Source: Lentimicrobium sp. (GTDB lineage: Bacteria; Bacteroidota; Bacteroidia; Bacteroidales; Lentimicrobiaceae). From it: a stretch of 49,193 bases of DNA. Of the stretch, positions 6,853 through 16,633 are shown in pieces (the stretch's first letter is position 1; every line of letters starts with the position of its first letter). The notes under the pieces are model-generated. The model worked only from the letters and a program-made list of their open reading frames with translations. It ran no database searches and was not told the DNA's origin. The position numbers were made by a program, and so were the translations under genes. The stretch covers positions 1 to 49,193 of the forward strand of contig JANJXJ010000113.1 of NCBI GenBank assembly GCA_024709105.1, given 5' to 3'.

Positions 6853-7398
6853 TCAGTAAGCGTTTTTTGAACTCATTTCCTGCAGGCTTTTCCTGATTTT
6901 TTTACGATGATGATATCCATCTTCGGGATAGCCTAATGAAATGACCAGTCCAACCGTTTTGCCTTTGGGTATTTGCAGCAGGGATTGAATCTTTTTCTCG
7001 TCGAACCAGCCAATCATGCAGGTACCTAAGCCAATTTCAGCAGCCTGAAGACAAAAATGCTCTGCAGCAATACCTATGTCAATCAAGGGCCATTCCTTTT
7101 TCTTTACCTGCATTGCCAGCCGGGTGAACCAGCGCGCTTTTTCAATAACAATAACCACCATTACAGGGGCGTGTAAAGTAAATTTATTGATTAGCTGGAT
7201 GTCGGTAAAAGTGGCTTTGGCTACCTCGCTTCGCAAAGGCTCCTGATCTGCAACAATAAATTTCCAGGGCTGGGAGTTGCTGGCTGATGGGGCAAGCCGG
7301 GCAGCTTCAAGACATAGATCAATCTTTTCGGGCTCCACCTCAGCCGGGGAGTATTTTCTTACACTTTGCCTTTTTTGAATCAGTTCCTGAAAGCTCAT
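6853..7398 (-). CDS. Nitroreductase family protein (FMN-dependent)
   Basis: This 181-aa protein has the nitroreductase fold signatures. The N-terminal FQELIQKRQSVRKY supplies the FMN phosphate-binding arginines, SASNSQPWKFIV is the second conserved motif, and CMIGWFDEKKI with VISLGYPED is near the C-terminus. It probably uses NAD(P)H to reduce nitro compounds, quinones or similar substrates; the physiological substrate cannot be read from sequence. Its length matches the short single-domain branch of the family. Transcription converges on ppc. A perfect -7 box lies ten bases upstream of the start. Confidence 0.92.
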   Translation of the reverse strand: MSFQELIQKRQSVRKYSPAEVEPEKIDLCLEAARLAPSASNSQPWKFIVADQEPLRSEVAKATFTDIQLINKFTLHAPVMVVIVIEKARWFTRLAMQVKKKEWPLIDIGIAAEHFCLQAAEIGLGTCMIGWFDEKKIQSLLQIPKGKTVGLVISLGYPEDGYHHRKKIRKSLQEMSSKNAY

Positions 7399-7408
7399 TT
7401 TTTTATGG

Positions 7409-7416
7409 CAAAGATA
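7409..7416 (-). promoter_or_regulatory. Bacteroidota -7 box (TATCTTTG) before the nitroreductase gene
   Basis: A perfect TAnnTTTG on the minus strand lies just upstream of the ATG at 7398, which would give a near-leaderless transcript. A matching TTG at about -33 is not evident. Confidence 0.45.
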
Positions 7417-7603
7417 AGAATTGTAAATCGGAGCAGCTTCCCGGCTTTGATAAAACTCAAAAAAAATGCAAAATTATCAGTTACTTTTTTTGCAGGCAGC
7501 GATATATAAAAGACGGCTTGCTGTTTTGGATGGACAGCATGCCTTCAATTAAGGTTAATATTTGGTTTTTATTGGTTCGGTGAGGCACTGCTCTGGCAAT
7601 GCC

Positions 7604-10312
7604 TCACTGCTTTTTTACAGGTGTGAAGACGGGTTTGCCATTACTCATCGTAACCATTACCTCTGGTTTTCTCCCTCCGGGATTAAAAATCAAGGGATCG
7701 GTCTCAGATTTTAAAGTGTATCGCTCAGGCTGTGAATTTTTATCCCTGATTATGAAAATATCTCCGTTGCGTTTGTCCCTAAGTGCTATCCAGATAGCAC
7801 CGCTGCTCTTCTGATAAATGAATGCCTGCCCGAAATCGGCTTTCTTTCTTTCAAATGTTACTAATGGCCTCTTCATCCTTGAATAAATCAACAGTTTGCT
7901 CCCTGAAATAAAACAAAAGTCAAAGGAGTTGTCGTTGTCAAAGTCGAGGTAGTTAAAGCTCAAACCATTACTGCCGCTGGTAAAATCGCTGTGCGATATC
8001 AATCCGTTTTCCGAGATATAAACAAGTTGACCTTGCTCATTTGCTGTGATGAACAACCCTTTGCTGTTAGTTTTGTTTTCAAAAACGGGCGCATTGTCCG
8101 CTTTTCTGAAGTTTTCAGGAATTTTGATTCTTTCTCTGCCTCTTCGGTCTGTAATCAATAGTTTGCCATTCCCATGAGAAAAAAGCAGGTAATCCTTGCC
8201 GCCGGTTCTGATAAATTGAGCCGGTGAATGTAAAGTTCCTGTTTTGGGTTTGTTCCAGTCCGGCAACTCTTTGCCTGCCAGGGTTATGTTATAGATTCTG
8301 CCATCAGTGCCCGGGTAGATAATCCGGTAATCGCGCCGGTTGTTGTAATCAACAATGGCAGATTTTCCGGCATTCTCTCCTGGGAGTTTTACCGGATAAC
8401 CTTTCATCTCTTTTCCTTCGTTGCCAATAAGATGCAGATGAGAATTGGTTAGGATAGCATAAGCTTTTTTGCCGTTTTCGGGTACGATAATTTCAAAAAT
8501 ATCACCGGTAGGTTGCCCTTTCGTCGCAAAACTCCACATCAAAGAACCTTCGGAGGTGAAGAAATCCACTTTCCCTTTGGCAGGAATTGCCAGAATCCGG
8601 CTTCCACCGCTCTGAGCTTGCAACAATACAGGTTTGAGTACTTGATTTGCCAAAGGTTGTACATCCGGAACTTCAGCTTCTTTTTCTTCTTCAGCAATTT
8701 CTGGTTTTGGATCAGTGGCTATACTTACTGTTGAATCAGACAATTCCGGGGTTGATGCAATATTTTCTGAAGTTGAATCGGTTCTTTCGAAGGGGCTGAA
8801 CTCAATGCTCCCATGAGTGTAGATCATCTCATCGCCACCGCTGTACTGAAGGATTATGCGGTTGCAGCCTTCAAGAAAGCCTGTCCAGGAAGGCAATTTT
8901 ATGTCAGATAACTGCTTATTGTTATTTGGCCGGTGATTGTAAATTACAGACAGATTGCTGTTCTCATTGAATATGGATGCATCAGCTGCTTTTTTAACTG
9001 TTGCAGTAAGCTCTTGCAAATAACGGTTTGTCAATTCGAGGCTTTCTGAAATCACCATCGTTTTTCCGGCAATGACCAGATAGGCCGAATCAGTGTTGCT
9101 ATGGTAAAAATTTGCTGTAAGCCGGTCGAATATGCCCGAGGTTCTTATCTTTAAAAATCCTTCTTTTTCTGCTATAAAAGATGCCAAGGCAGTTAGTGCT
9201 GTATCTGACTTAATATCAGGAAAAACAAGCAGGCTACTTTCAATCGGAGCCTTCCCTGTTTTGGGGAAAACTACCATTTCGTTGCCGAACCAGGCCAGGA
9301 AATTATCTTTCAGATTAAAGGAATAATTAATCAGTGTGCCGTTATTTTTAACCTTGTAGTTAATCGTATCCGCAATGCCAAGGTCTTTTAAGTAGGTTCC
9401 TGCATCATGTAAAGAAAGTTCAAACATGTCATCAGAATGGTATGATGTACTTTCTGCCAGATTCGATTTTACAGGATTCTGATTTGTAATCCATTTATTT
9501 TCAGGGCTTAAAGTAAAACCACTCAGCATAAGTTTTTCTTTGTTGATGGCAATGTCCAATGCACTCCATGAGTTGAAAAAATCATTCTGAAAAAGCATCC
9601 CAAACTGACTTTCGGAGCCAACTGCTTTTTTGAGCGCTGAATTATTGAGCAGCAGAACCGCATCAACCTTTTTGCCTGCAGCTCCTTCAACTTTTGCAAA
9701 CTCAGGATTATAAGTAAGTGGTGTTTTGCTGTTAAGTGCCTGATAAGATTGAAAAACCAGCAATGGATTGTCCCCGATTGTAAAAATTCCATTACTCAGA
9801 TAGAACCATAAATGGGTTGATTGAATACTTAGTTTATAAATGCCGTTGTATTCTGCTTTTTCTTTTTCCATCTGAAGCGATTCCGGGAAAGTTTTTGCTA
9901 ATCCCTTCCTGATTGAGCTCAATCTGGTTTTTCCTACCTCTATGGAAATCAACAAGTCAGGAAAGCCTTCGGGACAGGGTACCACAGCCAGGAGAAACTT
10001 ATTATCCAGCAGGTCGCTGATTAAAAGATCGAATTGAGCTAATGAATCGGCAATGGCTGCCATTTTTGAGAATTGCTGGCCGGGTGCAGCAGCATCAAGC
10101 ATTTCGCTCAATCCTGAAGCTCTGGCTTTCGATATAAATTCGGTTACCGATCCCGATTTGATAATGGCAACAGCATCCACCGGAACAGCATGAGTAATCG
10201 GGTAGACAGGTTGTTTCAGATATTTGTAATAAGAATATGCAGCCCAGCCGCCGGCACCCAACGCAATTAGAATTGCAGTGATCAGAACTATAAAAAGCTT
10301 ATTCTTTATCAT
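7604..10312 (-). CDS. DUF3352-like membrane-anchored protein with C-terminal beta-propeller-like domain
   Basis: The start chosen is ATG at 10312 (902 aa), where MIKNKLF precedes a single membrane helix at about residues 6-25; an upstream TTG at 10330 is less likely. The long extracytoplasmic N-terminal half (about 35-520) resembles DUF3352 proteins: VDAVAIIKSGS near the start, repeated FTIGDNPLLV-type strands and an extended lipid-transfer-like beta fold. A low-complexity Glu/Ser/Thr linker (about 530-570) leads to a C-terminal region of repeated four-stranded units with GTDGRIYNITLAGKELPDW, GNGKLLITDRRGRE and NEQGQLVYISENG, which looks like a PQQ/WD40-type beta-propeller. The function is unknown; a periplasmic or cell-envelope role is inferred from topology. 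It is a single-gene unit. Confidence 0.75.
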   Translation of the reverse strand: MIKNKLFIVLITAILIALGAGGWAAYSYYKYLKQPVYPITHAVPVDAVAIIKSGSVTEFISKARASGLSEMLDAAAPGQQFSKMAAIADSLAQFDLLISDLLDNKFLLAVVPCPEGFPDLLISIEVGKTRLSSIRKGLAKTFPESLQMEKEKAEYNGIYKLSIQSTHLWFYLSNGIFTIGDNPLLVFQSYQALNSKTPLTYNPEFAKVEGAAGKKVDAVLLLNNSALKKAVGSESQFGMLFQNDFFNSWSALDIAINKEKLMLSGFTLSPENKWITNQNPVKSNLAESTSYHSDDMFELSLHDAGTYLKDLGIADTINYKVKNNGTLINYSFNLKDNFLAWFGNEMVVFPKTGKAPIESSLLVFPDIKSDTALTALASFIAEKEGFLKIRTSGIFDRLTANFYHSNTDSAYLVIAGKTMVISESLELTNRYLQELTATVKKAADASIFNENSNLSVIYNHRPNNNKQLSDIKLPSWTGFLEGCNRIILQYSGGDEMIYTHGSIEFSPFERTDSTSENIASTPELSDSTVSIATDPKPEIAEEEKEAEVPDVQPLANQVLKPVLLQAQSGGSRILAIPAKGKVDFFTSEGSLMWSFATKGQPTGDIFEIIVPENGKKAYAILTNSHLHLIGNEGKEMKGYPVKLPGENAGKSAIVDYNNRRDYRIIYPGTDGRIYNITLAGKELPDWNKPKTGTLHSPAQFIRTGGKDYLLFSHGNGKLLITDRRGRERIKIPENFRKADNAPVFENKTNSKGLFITANEQGQLVYISENGLISHSDFTSGSNGLSFNYLDFDNDNSFDFCFISGSKLLIYSRMKRPLVTFERKKADFGQAFIYQKSSGAIWIALRDKRNGDIFIIRDKNSQPERYTLKSETDPLIFNPGGRKPEVMVTMSNGKPVFTPVKKQ

Positions 10313-10552
10313 ATCAGAAGCGATTATCAAAGGTGTAACAGCTCATCTTTAATTCAGGTTTTAATTCTGCGAGCCCGGAATTGATGAATTTGAGTGTTTT
10401 TTACTCCTTTTCAATTCTTTGTAAAGTTAAACTGAAAATATCCCTGTTCATTGATTATTATTTGCAACTATTCAACAGCTGTTTGTTGAAAACCTGATCA
10501 ACCGGATATTGTGCTTCGAAAAGCAGATAAAACTTTGCGGAACATATTTTCC
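10313..10552. other. Divergent intergenic region
   Basis: This stretch lies between the minus-strand DUF3352-like gene and the plus-strand secreted-protein gene. No gene or RNA was recognised. Promoter elements for the plus-strand gene begin at 10553; none was identified for the minus-strand gene. Confidence 0.5.
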
Positions 10553-10583
10553 TTGTTAAAATCAGCAGGAAATTGTAAGTTTG
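10553..10583 (+). promoter_or_regulatory. Bacteroidota promoter for the gene at 10602
   Basis: TTG at 10553-10555 is followed after 20 bases by a perfect -7 box TAAGTTTG at 10576-10583. This spacing matches the Bacteroidota primary sigma consensus. The transcript would begin about ten bases before the ATG. Confidence 0.65.
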
Positions 10584-10601
10584 GCCTGTAATATTGTAAC
10601 T

Positions 10602-11474
10602 ATGAAACTTGTTTCTTTCGGAATACTGTTGTTTGTTGCTTTTTCGTTTTCGGCTTTGGGTCAGAATAACCTGTACGGTGATGATGAACAATGCAACAAC
10701 CGCAGCGGACTAGAATATGGCGGCGTTGCCGGTTTTTATATTCCTGGTAACGGGACAGCTGATTTTTATTCCGGAAAACCCGAAAACGACAACAGTGTTA
10801 AGTATGTGCTCTCCAACAAATACTGGTACGACGAAATTTTTCTGCTTACCGGGGCTTATGATACTGTTTTTGTGAGGGAATATCCCGGAAAAATGCGGTA
10901 TAACCCGGCCTTCAGTTTTGGATTATTTGTACAATACAACCGCAATTGCCGCACTGCCTTTTACCTGCAGTTTTTTTATGCCAGGCTCACTGCACGGGAT
11001 ATAGTTTCATTTGAGGTAGATCCTCCCATCGACTATCTCGCAGAACCCGATATCAGGCTGTATCCGTTAATAGGCACCGAAGAGCGCAATATGGTTGATC
11101 TGGGGTTTACTCATACTTTTGGGAACAATCCTGTAGCTCGCTGGCAGCTGGGCGGCGGAATAAATATGAATAACACACTGGTGAAGGAGTCAATTGTCAG
11201 GATTGAGGAGCGCAATTTTAATATGGTAAATGTTTACGGAAATCGTCCTTTTGTTCCCGGAGGTACACAACAGTCGTACGAAATACGGCAGGGAGGAATT
11301 GGTTTCGGTGTTTTCGGAAGTATTGGAGGAAGGTTTGAGTTCAGCGAAGCTGTAGCCATAGAGCCCGGTATTTCTGTATATTACAAACAAATCAATATGG
11401 AAAACTACCGGGGCTTTTATCCCCAGTTTAATCTGTATCTCAGGCTTTGTTTTCGTGATCTGTTGTCGTTTTAA
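10602..11474 (+). CDS. Secreted outer-membrane-barrel-like hypothetical protein
   Basis: The 290-aa protein starts at ATG 10602 with a clear signal peptide (MKLVSFGILLFVAFSFSALG, then QNN). The mature part is rich in alternating aromatic/hydrophobic strands: FSFGLFVQYNRNCRTAFYLQFFYARL, GFTHTFGNNPVARWQLGGGI, GIGFGVFGSIGGRF and FYPQFNLYLRLCF. This suggests an outer-membrane beta barrel with the terminal strand at the C-terminus. I do not recognise a specific family. An annotator using homology might call it outer membrane beta-barrel or PorT-like; the fold inference is moderate and the function unknown. Confidence 0.8.
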   Translation: MKLVSFGILLFVAFSFSALGQNNLYGDDEQCNNRSGLEYGGVAGFYIPGNGTADFYSGKPENDNSVKYVLSNKYWYDEIFLLTGAYDTVFVREYPGKMRYNPAFSFGLFVQYNRNCRTAFYLQFFYARLTARDIVSFEVDPPIDYLAEPDIRLYPLIGTEERNMVDLGFTHTFGNNPVARWQLGGGINMNNTLVKESIVRIEERNFNMVNVYGNRPFVPGGTQQSYEIRQGGIGFGVFGSIGGRFEFSEAVAIEPGISVYYKQINMENYRGFYPQFNLYLRLCFRDLLSF

Positions 11475-11542
11475 GAGTAATTGGTTGTATTTTAATTATT
11501 TATGATCTTAATTAAAGATTTATAGTCACTAAGAAATCTTGT

Positions 11543-12145
11543 TTACCTTAAGTTTAATTTCATTTGTTCACTCATTCTGAATGAGCGGCGGTGCCATGGT
11601 GTAATCCCATGGGTATGTATTGCTTTACGATGCTCCGCTGTGGGGTAGCCCATATTTTTTGCCCAGCCATATTGCGGATATTTACTGTGCAGCTGTAGCA
11701 TAAACTCATCGCGGTGTGTTTTTGCCAGTATTGATGCCGCTGCAATTGACATATAAATACCATCTCCTTTAACAATGCAATTGTACGGGATACCGGCATA
11801 TGGTTTGAACCGGTTGCCATCAATCAGCAGAATTTCGGGAGTTGCACCTAAATTGCCAACAGCAATTTGCATGGCACAAATAGAAGCATTCAGTATATTG
11901 ATTTTGTCAATTTCTTCGGCACTTACCTGCGAAACCGACCAGTATAAAGCTTCCTTTTCAATAATTTTTCTGAGTTCATTGCGGCGGGCAGGCGATAACT
12001 TTTTTGAGTCGTTCAGCAAAGGATTTGAATATCCGAAAGGAAGAACAACTGCAGCTGCAAAAACAGGTCCGGCAAGGCATCCTCTTCCGGCTTCATCGCA
12101 ACCAGCCTCAATAACCGGAGTCTCGAAGTATGAGGATTTTAACAT
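11543..12145 (-). CDS. rnhB: Ribonuclease HII
   Basis: Cleaves RNA in RNA-DNA hybrids and 5' of single ribonucleotides misincorporated in DNA. The 200-aa protein has the four catalytic acidic residues: D17 and E18 in GCDEAGRG, D109 in LLIDGN and D128 in VKGDG. Further signatures are LNDSKKLS, SIAAASILAKTHRD and YPTAEH near the C-terminus. Its ATG lies one base after the stop of the upstream DUF6427 gene, so it is the last gene of the purD-DUF6427-rnhB operon. It converges with the secreted protein gene ending at 11474. Confidence 0.97.
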   Translation of the reverse strand: MLKSSYFETPVIEAGCDEAGRGCLAGPVFAAAVVLPFGYSNPLLNDSKKLSPARRNELRKIIEKEALYWSVSQVSAEEIDKINILNASICAMQIAVGNLGATPEILLIDGNRFKPYAGIPYNCIVKGDGIYMSIAAASILAKTHRDEFMLQLHSKYPQYGWAKNMGYPTAEHRKAIHTHGITPWHRRSFRMSEQMKLNLR

Positions 12146-12146
12146 C

Positions 12147-13130
12147 TTAGTTTAAGAGCCTGATTAGCAATATGGTAGTCAAAAAGCCTGAAATTAACAG
12201 GTTTGTAGTCAGAGTTTTTCTGCTGTTAATAACATTATGGCTGACAAATAATGCTGCTGCGAGCAGAAATGCCGGTATCCAAATAACAAGTGCAGCCCCT
12301 GAAATTACCATCACCAGAAGGCTAACCCACATAAAATGAAAAATAAGCCACATTTTTCTGCGTATTGCAATAACTTTATCACCCGCTTCATTAAGAAATC
12401 TTAGTGAGTTAATAATCAGAAGAAGTGCTATAAAACCCAATGTAATAAACTCAGACATATTCAAAGAATACTTTACAGGCCTGAATGACTGAAAATAAGT
12501 AATGTAATCAAACCATGTACTATTAAGTTTATCGGTTAAAAACAGCCAGGAAACATAATAGATATAGGGGACTACCAGGCCAATCACAGATATTACCCAT
12601 TCACGCCAGTTCCCTATCCGGTAGGTAAAAAAGCCAAGCCAGACAAAAATAATATACACAATCGTCTGTGGGATAATCAGAGAGATGGCCGAGATAATAA
12701 TGCCTGCCGTAAGTATCCTGGCATAGGGTTGATTTTCATTAAAAATGCTGTACATGTAATGCAAAAGCATGTACAAGAGCAGAGTTACAATACCTTGAAG
12801 TAAAATGCCTGAATAGGAAGGATTCGCCAAAAGCAAGGTGGAGAAAACTACAACCAACAGCGTATTTTGCCGGGGCAGCAAATCATGTTTAATGTTCAGG
12901 TTATTAAACAGATAGGCCGTCACAATAAAAATTAACGATCCTGCAATTTTTAATATGATCGTATTCTCATGCCCAATCCGGCTAAGTTCACTGAAAAGCG
13001 GAATAAGGTTTAATGCTTTATCAGATATTCTCAGTTCGGGAGATTCAGTAGTGATGAGAAGTGAAAGGAAAATGAGTACAAAAAATGTTTGTACAAAAAT
13101 GCCTGCTGAGTAAATTTTCTTCAAAAACAT
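12147..13130 (-). CDS. DUF6427 family polytopic membrane protein
   Basis: The 327-aa protein consists almost entirely of hydrophobic helices, about ten in number, with short loops. It matches the general appearance of the Bacteroidota family DUF6427, usually found in this size and next to housekeeping genes; no catalytic motif is visible. It lies between purD and rnhB. Its start is three bases downstream of purD's stop and its stop is one base before rnhB, so all three are translationally coupled. The role is unknown. Confidence 0.82.
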   Translation of the reverse strand: MFLKKIYSAGIFVQTFFVLIFLSLLITTESPELRISDKALNLIPLFSELSRIGHENTIILKIAGSLIFIVTAYLFNNLNIKHDLLPRQNTLLVVVFSTLLLANPSYSGILLQGIVTLLLYMLLHYMYSIFNENQPYARILTAGIIISAISLIIPQTIVYIIFVWLGFFTYRIGNWREWVISVIGLVVPYIYYVSWLFLTDKLNSTWFDYITYFQSFRPVKYSLNMSEFITLGFIALLLIINSLRFLNEAGDKVIAIRRKMWLIFHFMWVSLLVMVISGAALVIWIPAFLLAAALFVSHNVINSRKTLTTNLLISGFLTTILLIRLLN

Positions 13131-13133
13131 GGA

Positions 13134-14417
13134 TTATTCTGCAACGTCGAGGCCAATGTCGGTTCTGTAGGTTTTTCCCAGGTAATCAATCGTTGAAGCA
13201 GCTTTATAAGATAGTTGTCTGGCTTCATGAATATCCTGAGCCAACGAGGTCAATGCAATTACCCGGCCTCCAGCTGTAAGAATTTTATCGCCTGAGTCAT
13301 CAAAAGAAGTGCCTGCATGAAACACCAGGCAGTCTTTAGTCTTGTCGAGGGCCGAAATTTCGAGTCCTTTCGGATAATGTCCGGGATATCCTGCTGACAC
13401 AAGCATTACGGTGAGAGCTTTCCGGCTGTCGGTTTTGATCTGATAGCCTGATATCTTGCCGGTATGCAGCGCAAGCATGGCTTCGAGCAGGTCTGATGTA
13501 ATTCTGGGGAGAATAGCTTCAGTTTCAGGGTCGCCAAGCCTGACATTGTATTCAATAACAAACGGGTCGCCATTTACATTGATCAGGCCAAAAAAGATAA
13601 ACCCCTTGTAATCAATATTTTCTTCAGCAAGTCCATGCACAGTAGGTTTAATAATACGGTCAACCACTTTTTGCATAAATGATTCAGTCGCGAAAGGAAC
13701 TGGTGATACCGCGCCCATCCCTCCGGTGTTGGGCCCTGTATCATTATTGCCAATGCGTTTGTAATCTTTGGCTTCAGGCAGTAAAATCCAGTTTTTGCCA
13801 TCAGTAAGTACAAAAACCGACAGTTCGGTGCCACTCAGAAACTCTTCAATCACAACGTTTTCCGAGGCTTTGCCAAATCTGGATTTAAGCAGCATTTCTT
13901 CGAGTTCCATGCTGGCTTCTTCAAGAGTATCACAAATTATCACGCCTTTACCGGCGGCCAGGCCGTCGGCTTTTAGTACATAAGGGGGCTTGAGTTTTTT
14001 GAGAAATTCGATGGCTTCATCAAATTTTCCGGCATTGAATGTTTGATAGGCAGCTGTAGGTATATTGTGCCTTTTCATAAAAGCTTTTGCAAAATCCTTG
14101 CTGCCTTCAAGCCTGGCGCCCAGAGCTGAAGGGCCGATTACTGGAATATGACTGAGATGGGAATCGGATTTAAAGAAATCATAAATGCCTTTTACCAGCG
14201 GTTCTTCAGGCCCAACAACAATAAGGTCTATGTCTTTTTGTAAAACCAGAAGTTTAATAGCATCAAAATCATTGACAGAAATGGGAATATTGGCTCCAAT
14301 GACAGCGGTTCCGGCATTTCCGGGTGCAATAAAAAGTTGTTTAAGCAACGGGCTTTGAGCTATTTTCCAGGCCAGCGCATGTTCCCGCCCACCTGAACCA
14401 AGTATCAGCACATTCAT
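13134..14417 (-). CDS. purD: Phosphoribosylamine-glycine ligase (GAR synthetase)
   Basis: Catalyses the second step of de novo purine synthesis: phosphoribosylamine + glycine + ATP to GAR. The start is ATG 14417 (427 aa, normal for the family), because MNVLILGSGGREHALAWK matches the universal N-terminus; a longer frame to 14444 adds nine non-family residues. ATP-grasp signatures are KADGLAAGKGVI, NTGGMGAVSP and EYNVRLGDPETE. It is first in the operon with a DUF6427 membrane protein and rnhB. Confidence 0.97.
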   Translation of the reverse strand: MNVLILGSGGREHALAWKIAQSPLLKQLFIAPGNAGTAVIGANIPISVNDFDAIKLLVLQKDIDLIVVGPEEPLVKGIYDFFKSDSHLSHIPVIGPSALGARLEGSKDFAKAFMKRHNIPTAAYQTFNAGKFDEAIEFLKKLKPPYVLKADGLAAGKGVIICDTLEEASMELEEMLLKSRFGKASENVVIEEFLSGTELSVFVLTDGKNWILLPEAKDYKRIGNNDTGPNTGGMGAVSPVPFATESFMQKVVDRIIKPTVHGLAEENIDYKGFIFFGLINVNGDPFVIEYNVRLGDPETEAILPRITSDLLEAMLALHTGKISGYQIKTDSRKALTVMLVSAGYPGHYPKGLEISALDKTKDCLVFHAGTSFDDSGDKILTAGGRVIALTSLAQDIHEARQLSYKAASTIDYLGKTYRTDIGLDVAE

Positions 14418-14441
14418 GATCAAGAATTTTAAGCAAAGTAA

Positions 14442-14449
14442 CAAAATTA
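14442..14449 (-). promoter_or_regulatory. Candidate -7 box (TAATTTTG) for purD
   Basis: A perfect TAnnTTTG on the minus strand lies 24 bases upstream of the purD ATG. No clear TTG was found at the expected -33 distance. Confidence 0.4.
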
Positions 14450-14518
14450 TTCGATTCTGTTTCCTTGCCGTTAATTAAATAATGGTGGAATAAGTTGCCA
14501 GGAGCTTAAAGAATCCAT

Positions 14519-14553
14519 AAAAAAAAGGGAACAATTACGTTCCCTTTTTTTTT
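14519..14553 (-). terminator. Bidirectional intrinsic terminator after fusA
   Basis: GGGAAC (14527-14532) and GTTCCC (14539-14544) form a six-base stem, with eight A on one side and nine T on the other. It lies directly after the fusA stop, and the symmetry allows it to act in both directions. Confidence 0.88.
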
Positions 14554-14554
14554 G

Positions 14555-16633
14555 TTATTTATTTTCCTGCCGTTTCTTTTCGGCAATTTTCTTCAGTACT
14601 TCTTCCTGAATCGCTTTGCCAACCGGCATATACTGATAAAACTCCATTGAATAATTGGCTCTTCCGCTGGAGAGGTTACGCAGGGTGGTGGCATAGCCAA
14701 ACATTTCCTGCAAAGGAACAAAACCATTCAGTTTTTGAGAGCCTTTGCGGTGACGACGCATAGATTCAATCTTTCCACGACGTTTGTTAAGGTTACCAAC
14801 TATGTCGCCAATATAATCGTCGGGGGTGTTGATCTCAACTTTCATTACCGGCTCAAGCAAAATAGGGTTGGCTTTCATAAAACCCTGTTTGAAACAGATT
14901 GATGCACAGGTCTGGAAAGCAAAGTCAGATGAGTCAACCGGATGGAACTGTCCGTCAATAAGAACAACTTTAACATCAACTACAGGGAAACCTGCAAGAA
15001 CTCCATCGGCAAGGGTTTTAAGAATTCCTTTGTTAACTGAAGGAATGTATTCATTGGGTATAGATCCACCCTTAATCTTGTCAACAAATTCATAACCTTT
15101 GCCTTCGTTGGGTTCAATTCTGATGAGGGTCTGTGCAAACTGCCCTTTACCACCGGTTTGTTTGGAGTGCCTGTATTCCGCTTCAATTTCCATGGTTATG
15201 GTTTCGCGGAATGCAACAGAAGGTTCGCCAACAACCACTTCAACGCCAAACTCATGTTTTAGCCGGTCAACAATGATTTCCAGATGCAGCTCACCCATTC
15301 CTGAGATGATGGTTTCTTCGGTTTCTTCATCAAAACGCGCATGGAACGAAGGGTCTTCGTTTACCAGTTTCGAAAGGGCTTCGCCGAGTTTGCTCTGATC
15401 TTTGCGTGAAACAGGATTGATTTTTAGTTCAATAACACTGGGTGGAATGTGGATTGACTCAAGGTGCAACTGATGTTCCATGTCGCAAAGAGTATCACCG
15501 GTTTTGGTGAGTTTCATCCCTATGAGTGCAACAATATCGCCAGGTACTGCTTCACTCACTTCTTCACGGTCTTTGGCACGGATTTTCATAATCCGGCCGA
15601 TGCGCTCTGGTTTACCTTTGGTTGAGTTCATTACCTGCATACCACTTTTCAAGGTTCCTGAATAAACCCTGACAAAAGTTTGCTGCCCAACATAAGGATC
15701 ATGAATAAGTTTGAATGCAAGCGCTGCAAAAGGCTCCTTTGGAGATGGATTGCGATGGCGTGCCTTTTCGTGGTCATCAACATCCATACCTACTACAGCT
15801 CCTTTATCAACCGGAGATGGAAGGTAATCCACAACAGCATCAAGCAATTGGGTAATACCTTTGTTCTTATATGCTGCACCACAAAATACAGGAGTAATAA
15901 GCAGTTTAAGGGTTGCCTCGCGGGCGGCTGACTTGAGCAATTCAAACGGAACTTCTTTGTCTTCGAGGAAAAGTTCAAGAATTTCTTCGTTGAAATCGGC
16001 AAGTCTTTCAACTAATTGCTGTTTAAACTCACGGGTCTGAGCTTTAAACTCCTCTGGAATTTCAGAAACAATGGTTTTGGTATCCTCAAAGGTGTACATT
16101 TTGCAGTTCATCAGGTCAAGAATTCCCCTGAAGTCTTCCTCGAGGCCGATGGGCAACTGAAATGCAACTGCTCTGGCGTCGAGATTTTCGTTCATTTGCT
16201 TGATTACTTCGTGGTAATCGGCTCCGGTACGGTCAATTTTATTAACAAAAGCGATGCGGGGAACTTTGTAGCGCTCAGCCTGATTCCATACTGTTTCGCT
16301 CTGAGGTTCCACTCCGCCTACTGCACAGAACAGTGCAACCATTCCGTCAATTACCCTGAGCGAACGTTCAACCTCAACAGTAAAATCAACGTGACCCGGT
16401 GTGTCAATAATATTAATCTGGTGGTTATTCCACGAGCAACTGATGGCCGCTGAAGCGATAGTAATGCCACGTTCCTGCTCCTGTTTCATGAAGTCCATAG
16501 TGGCCTGCCCGTCGTGAACTTCTCCAAGTTTGCGGTTTACGCCGGTGAAAAACAGAAGTCGCTCTGTGGTTGTGGTTTTGCCTGCATCAATATGTGCTGC
16601 AATACCAATGTTTCTGAGTTTGTTTAATGTCAT
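14555..16633 (-). CDS. fusA: Translation elongation factor G (possibly the second EF-G paralog)
   Basis: GTPase that moves tRNA-mRNA through the ribosome or assists ribosome recycling. The 692-aa protein has an intact G domain: P-loop AHIDAGKT at 13-20, switch I GITI at 56-59, DTPGH with H81, and NKID at 131-134. Domains II to V follow, including [10 protein letters not shown] and [10 protein letters not shown] in domain IV and [17 protein letters not shown] in domain V. Bacteroidota usually have one fusA in the rpsL-rpsG-fusA cluster and a second copy elsewhere. This one stands alone with its own terminator and is a little short, so it may be the second copy. Both readings fit the sequence. 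Confidence 0.93.
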   Translation of the reverse strand: MTLNKLRNIGIAAHIDAGKTTTTERLLFFTGVNRKLGEVHDGQATMDFMKQEQERGITIASAAISCSWNNHQINIIDTPGHVDFTVEVERSLRVIDGMVALFCAVGGVEPQSETVWNQAERYKVPRIAFVNKIDRTGADYHEVIKQMNENLDARAVAFQLPIGLEEDFRGILDLMNCKMYTFEDTKTIVSEIPEEFKAQTREFKQQLVERLADFNEEILELFLEDKEVPFELLKSAAREATLKLLITPVFCGAAYKNKGITQLLDAVVDYLPSPVDKGAVVGMDVDDHEKARHRNPSPKEPFAALAFKLIHDPYVGQQTFVRVYSGTLKSGMQVMNSTKGKPERIGRIMKIRAKDREEVSEAVPGDIVALIGMKLTKTGDTLCDMEHQLHLESIHIPPSVIELKINPVSRKDQSKLGEALSKLVNEDPSFHARFDEETEETIISGMGELHLEIIVDRLKHEFGVEVVVGEPSVAFRETITMEIEAEYRHSKQTGGKGQFAQTLIRIEPNEGKGYEFVDKIKGGSIPNEYIPSVNKGILKTLADGVLAGFPVVDVKVVLIDGQFHPVDSSDFAFQTCASICFKQGFMKANPILLEPVMKVEINTPDDYIGDIVGNLNKRRGKIESMRRHRKGSQKLNGFVPLQEMFGYATTLRNLSSGRANYSMEFYQYMPVGKAIQEEVLKKIAEKKRQENK

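Noticed and set aside
7580-7616. Hairpin GTGAGGCA/TGCCTCAC with T run as terminator of the DUF3352-like gene
   Set aside because: The T run is on the plus-strand side while the gene is on the minus strand, and the stem overlaps the stop codon; no plus-strand gene upstream needs it.
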